DNA of 64,000 nt, from contig CM052358.1 in the NCBI GenBank assembly GCA_028551475.1, positions 18,564,853 through 18,628,852 of the forward strand. The letters run 5' to 3'. The translations under genes and the position numbers were made by a program. This stretch comes from Casuarina equisetifolia. Taxonomy: Eukaryota > Streptophyta > Magnoliopsida > Fagales > Casuarinaceae. The notes under the pieces were generated by a model. That model was not told where the DNA came from. It saw only the letters and a program-made list of their open reading frames with translations, and did not search any database. Each line of letters starts with the position of its first letter. Position 1 is the stretch's first letter. This document shows, piece by piece, positions 59,570-64,000 of this stretch.

Positions 59570-62500
59570 GATCTTGAGTCAAAAACCTTTGGATATAGCT
59601 TTATTGAAGGATCAATTGTGAATATACATGATGCCTTACACTACAAGAGTTTCAATACTCATAAAGAATCAAAGAGAAATAAGTAAAAGAGCTAGGGTTA
59701 CACAATGGGCCTAATGGGCCTATACAATTATATTGGTTTAATCTGCAAGCATACCAATATCATTTTCAATATCCCCTTTCAAGTTGGTAGTCCATACAAA
59801 TCATAAACACTAAGGTTGCTTAAAAGGAAATGATGTTATTACATCCCTATCTCCTTCATCAATAAATTAATAGGTTGGTCTTGTGTTAAGATATAGGCAG
59901 TTTGATTGATTCGTGCAATATTTTCTTCTTGATGCAATGATGATTAATCTAAATATATTTGGCTTTCTCATACAAAACTGAATTAGCAACAATTATCATA
60001 ACAAACTTGTTATCACAATAGAGGATTACAACTTGAATTAAAGAAAGCTATAAATCCTTAAGAGTCCAAGTAACTAGACAATCTCATGTGTAATTGAAGC
60101 CATAGCATAATATTATAATTTTGTGGAAGATCATGAGATAGTGGACTATTTCTTGGTTTTCCAAGTTATAAAAGAGTTTTCAAGCATAATGTAGAAATCA
60201 ATAGGCATGAACCATATGTAGTATAACAATAGGTGCATTGCTCATATTTATTATTGGATTTCATTGATAGTCCTTGACCGGGTAAACTTGTAACATACCA
60301 AATGACTTGAAGGATAGCCTCAAGGTGAGACTTTATGATATAATGCATAAATTGGCTTAATTGATGCATAACAAAGCTAATGTTAGGCTTATTCACTCTA
60401 AGGTAGATCAGTTGTCCAACTAAACACTAGTAGCCAATAATATCCTTCATAGGAGCATCATATTCCTTCTATAGAAACTCATTATAACTGAAACCAATTT
60501 AAGAGTCTATTCATGTTGATTCATGATGATTCATGACTATCACAAAGGCAAATCTTGTCATCTCAACACTTAAAAGGTGCTTGACAAGTTAAAGATCCTT
60601 CATAAGAAATGTTGAACATAAATATTACTTGAGACCTTTAATGCCTTCTTCATTGCCTTTTGTCATGAGAAGGGCATCAAAGAAGGCATTATGTACAACT
60701 ATCTAATGCAAAGCCAATTATAACAACAATAGTTCAGGTTTCAAACTATAGCTAACTTTCCAAAGGGTGAAAAAGTATCCTTATAACCAATTCGTCTCTT
60801 AGTAGCCCTTGGCCATAAGGAGATTGTAACAATCCGTGGTCCTATCTATCTTGTATTTGACATTGTACACCCACTTGTTGTTAATAGCTTTGTGACTTAT
60901 AGGTAAAGAAATAAATTTCCATGTGTTATTTAACTCTAAAGCCCTAATCTCTTTGGTCATGACATCACACCATTTAAGGTGCTTTATAGTCACATGATAA
61001 AAGGATGGCTCAACAATGAAGGAACAAAAGAAACAAAATAATTACATTGGCATGAAAGTCTATCATGGGACATGACATGAGATAACAAATGTGCAATAGA
61101 TGAAGATTAGCATGAATAATCACACATCCAAATGGAAGGTTTAGTAGTCCTTCTTGACTATCATTTTGGGTGTGTAGGTGGCTTTATGGGACAAGGGTCA
61201 ATATATGGTAGTTTAGACTATAGCACTAGTCTAACTTAGAAAATAATGGCAAGCAAATTAGGATCTTGTATAGCATTTTCATAGAGAGACAGATGCAAAA
61301 CAATAAGAGATGATGATCCATATGAATGACAAAAGTGGAAAACTAATTCATTGAAAACAACATCACAACAAACAAAAAAGTTCTCACTCTCAATGTTAAG
61401 TAGATAGTAACCTTTCTTGCAAAAAGGTAATATATAAATATAGAAGGAATAGGTTGATTGCCAAATTTATCCTTTTTAATCAAATTAACAATATAGTATA
61501 AAAAACCAAATGCATGAAGGTGGTCAATTGAAAGCAATTTGCCAAAAGGTTTTTCATATGGAGTTTTAATCCCAAATAACTAAAATGAAAGTACAATTAA
61601 TTAAATGGATAGATGTAAGGAGATACTCACTCTAGAGTGAGACTAAAAACATAATGCCCATGCAACATTTTGTTGAAGGGCATACAAGTAAGAACTTTAA
61701 TGATGACTCCTTAAGAAATAGAAGAAGGAAACACAAGATGAGCCAAAACACTTAAGGAATTGTTAATGGAAACACACTTAATAAGGACTCTAAATTGAAT
61801 GGTCTCCATGTGAAAGAAAAAAAAAGATTTAATATGCCTAAGATTGTCCATTTTGTGTTTCATGAGAAAAGTCCAAGTTGTATATGTATAATTATCAACT
61901 ATAGTAAAATAATATCTAATACCATAATCAAAAGGGGTCTTGTAAGGCCCAAAAATGTCAATGTAAATCAATTCAAAATAATACAAAGTAGAAGTGGACA
62001 AAGAAGACATGCTTTAATATATTTCAAAGAAGACTTTAGAATATTGAAAACAAAGCACATGGCATAAAAAGAAAGATGTCCAGTTTTTGATGCAAAACAT
62101 TATGACTAATAAATAAAGAAGAAATCTCATAAATCGTTCAACTTTTTTAATATAAAAACATTTACAATAAAATTGCTAACTAAAGGAGTACATGTAACAT
62201 CAAAATCAAACCTTAGGTAATAAACACCATGCTTCATTCTATTAAGCCTTGTCATTATCCTAGTCCATATGTCCTGAAAAAGAAAAAATAAAATTTGGAA
62301 GGTAATATGATGGCATAATTATTTTCTCAAGTATATTTAGTAGTGAACAACAAATTTGCAATAAAAGTATGAGTATAAAGTATATCATAGGGATAATATT
62401 TATTATGAAAAACTATTAAGCCAATATGCCTATGAGAATATGTTTACCATTCAACAATCTAAAGGTTATAAATTCATGAATGCAAGACCAAGGTGATTTG

Positions 62501-63000
62501 AAGTAATCAAAGTCACTTGTGATATGGACATTGGCCCTTTAAATCTACAAGCCAATGTATATAGCATCTGTGTTTGGGAAATATACTTGTCACATAGGTT
62601 ATGTTGCAAGATAAGTGCATAGTGGGCTGCTTCTTATTTAGAATAGCCAAAATTTGGTCTTAATCCTCCTTGCGAAGACAAATTTGCTGTTAGAAGCATC
62701 ATCAATAGCAAAGTGATGCACTAATTGTCTTTTGCTAGGTTTTCCCTTGTCTTTCCTTTAAAGGTGCCTATGAACCTTGTAGCATTTATTCTTGGTATGC
62801 CCTTGGATTTGATAATGGCCACATTTGATGAGCAAGAAACACTTGTTGATGCAATGACCTTTCTCCCTACAGTGCATGCATTGCAAGCCCCTAAATTAGT
62901 AAAGCCCATATAATTTGTATGCCAATTAGGTTGAGCTATGCAAGAAATGACCTAACCTATCCATTATCTAAATAAATAGACTAGCCACTTTAAGGATATA
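59570..63000 (-). mobile_element. Ty1/copia retrotransposon remnant, minus orientation
   Basis: Collinear copia blocks on the minus strand: gag zinc-knuckle relic near 62900-62740 (GHTKNKCYK-type residues in a shifted frame); integrase core 62010-61711 (YFELIYIDIFGPYKTP, YYFTIVDNYTYTTWTFLMKHK); integrase tail 61537-61343 (LHAFGFLYYIV, FIYYLFARK); RT 60993-60799 (MTKEIRALELNNTWKF, INNKWVY) and 60396-60166 (NISFVMHQLSQFMH). A polypurine-like GAAAGGGGAT lies at about 59775, followed by an LTR-like region to about 59570. Stops and frameshifts throughout. The 5' LTR was not found, perhaps beyond 63 kb or lost. Confidence 0.85.
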
Positions 63001-64000
63001 GGCCTTGCCCATCAAACGTGTGAAGAACCCATGACCCATGGGCCTAAAAAGGCTCAACCTAAAAGGTGGAAATGGCTAACAAAGGAAGACCTAAAACTCG
63101 AACCTCTTACTGTCAACTCGAGATGAAACCCAATCTCCACTACGAAAGCTAATGAATTGATCTAAGTTTGATTTCTTGTAAAACACTAGAGAGATGTTTC
63201 TTTATATCTCATCATGGATATGGCTTCAAAGATATCATTCAAGCTATGGAGAAATTCAATAATTTTTTCATCTTCTTAGAAATGGAAGAAAGTTGGTAGT
63301 CCAATGATCTTTAGGTAACATATTATCACAGATGAATCTAGTTGGTCCTATAGGTGATCCAGTTAGCAAATGTATTGATCAACCAATTTACCATGTTGTG
63401 TAGCATTAGCAAGCTCTTGTTTCACCAAAGCTATTTCTTTCCTCCCAATTTTCTTGAACTAATCATGAATGAGTCAAGACTTGTCTGGCATTGGCAATAT
63501 AGGTGAACAACTTGTAAAGTTTTGGGTAAAGGGATGTGAGAATCCAACTTAAGACTATTACATTACAACATTCCTAGTGTGGGAACAAGTGAGAGTCAAA
63601 TTCTTGTATAGGCAAGAAAGGATCCACTATTATGTATTTGTTTTTGCCCAAAAATGCTATCTTCATATCATGATTTCGAAAGGAAAAATTTTTAACACCT
63701 AAGAGCTTCCTTGAGACAACTAGCATGTTGGTTTGTTTACTATAGTGTATATAAAATGGGTGGCTAAGTTACATGAGAAACAATGATCATTTGGAGTGGT
63801 CGAGTTACTTGAGTAACCCCTTAAGTGGTAGTAGCCCTTAAAGTGGTTGCAATGGTGGCAACCCTATATAAGCCATCTAGGTTGTGATTGTCAACTATGG
63901 CTATAACTCAATAGGCAATATAGAAGGTGTATATCAAGTGTTTTATGAAAGTCCCAGCTAAAAAGACACAAAGAAACCAAATAAAAAATATGAAAAGGTG
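63001..64000. other. Right edge, possible gag/5' part of the copia element or intergenic DNA
   Basis: No gene was recognised. Composition changes little from the copia remnant, so part of its gag or 5' LTR may lie here, but no motif proves it. Confidence 0.3.

Overview
The window is nuclear DNA of a flowering plant, most likely a woody or TE-rich non-model angiosperm. The genes have GT-AG introns, the gene set is plant-specific, the intergenic DNA is AT-rich, and LTR retrotransposons are abundant and often nested. Nothing in it looks bacterial, organellar or viral. Four gene loci could be rebuilt exon by exon: a complete RAD5A-type DNA-damage-tolerance translocase (20 exons, 1039 aa), a GABA transporter 1-like amino-acid permease (7 exons, 454 aa), a small twin-Cx9C DUF3128 protein (3 exons, 106 aa), and a pair of single-exon secreted two-domain DUF26/Gnk2 (ginkbilobin-like) proteins (235 aa each). 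The left edge holds the first 127 codons of a PTM/DDT-family chromatin protein, divergent from RAD5A.

Layout: 1-383, start of the PTM-like gene (minus). 384-5777, AT-rich intergenic DNA with one GC-richer island near 2.7-3.0 kb, then the RAD5A leader. 5778-14607, RAD5A (plus). 15886-16593, first DUF26 gene (plus). 17.8-18.1 kb, a miniature LTR element (TRIM). 19.3-24 kb, two Ty3/gypsy elements in opposite orientation. 24-27.7 kb, decayed repeat DNA ending in an LTR. 27.87-36.95 kb, a second, interrupted copy of 13.66-18.64 kb; it carries a truncated RAD5A 3' pseudogene, a second intact DUF26 gene, an enlarged TRIM array and inserted copia and other repeat DNA. 37.35-45.84 kb, a decayed Ty3/gypsy chromovirus-type element whose 5' LTR was split by a complete gag-only (TR-GAG-like) LTR element. 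46.9-50.65 kb, DUF3128 gene (plus). 50.9-51.3 kb, a second TRIM-like element. 52.87-55.81 kb, GABA transporter (minus). 55.9-59.6 kb, AT-rich with no gene seen. 59.6-63 kb, a decayed Ty1/copia element (minus). The last 1 kb shows no gene.

The genes do not form a pathway. The PTM-RAD5A adjacency looks like old conserved microsynteny. The most biologically interesting signal is the DUF26 pair: it arose by a DNA-level duplication that also dragged along the tail of RAD5A, and by hand comparison the two proteins differ almost only at amino-acid-changing positions, which suggests diversifying selection on a secreted, probably defence-related protein. I found no convincing wholly new molecular system.
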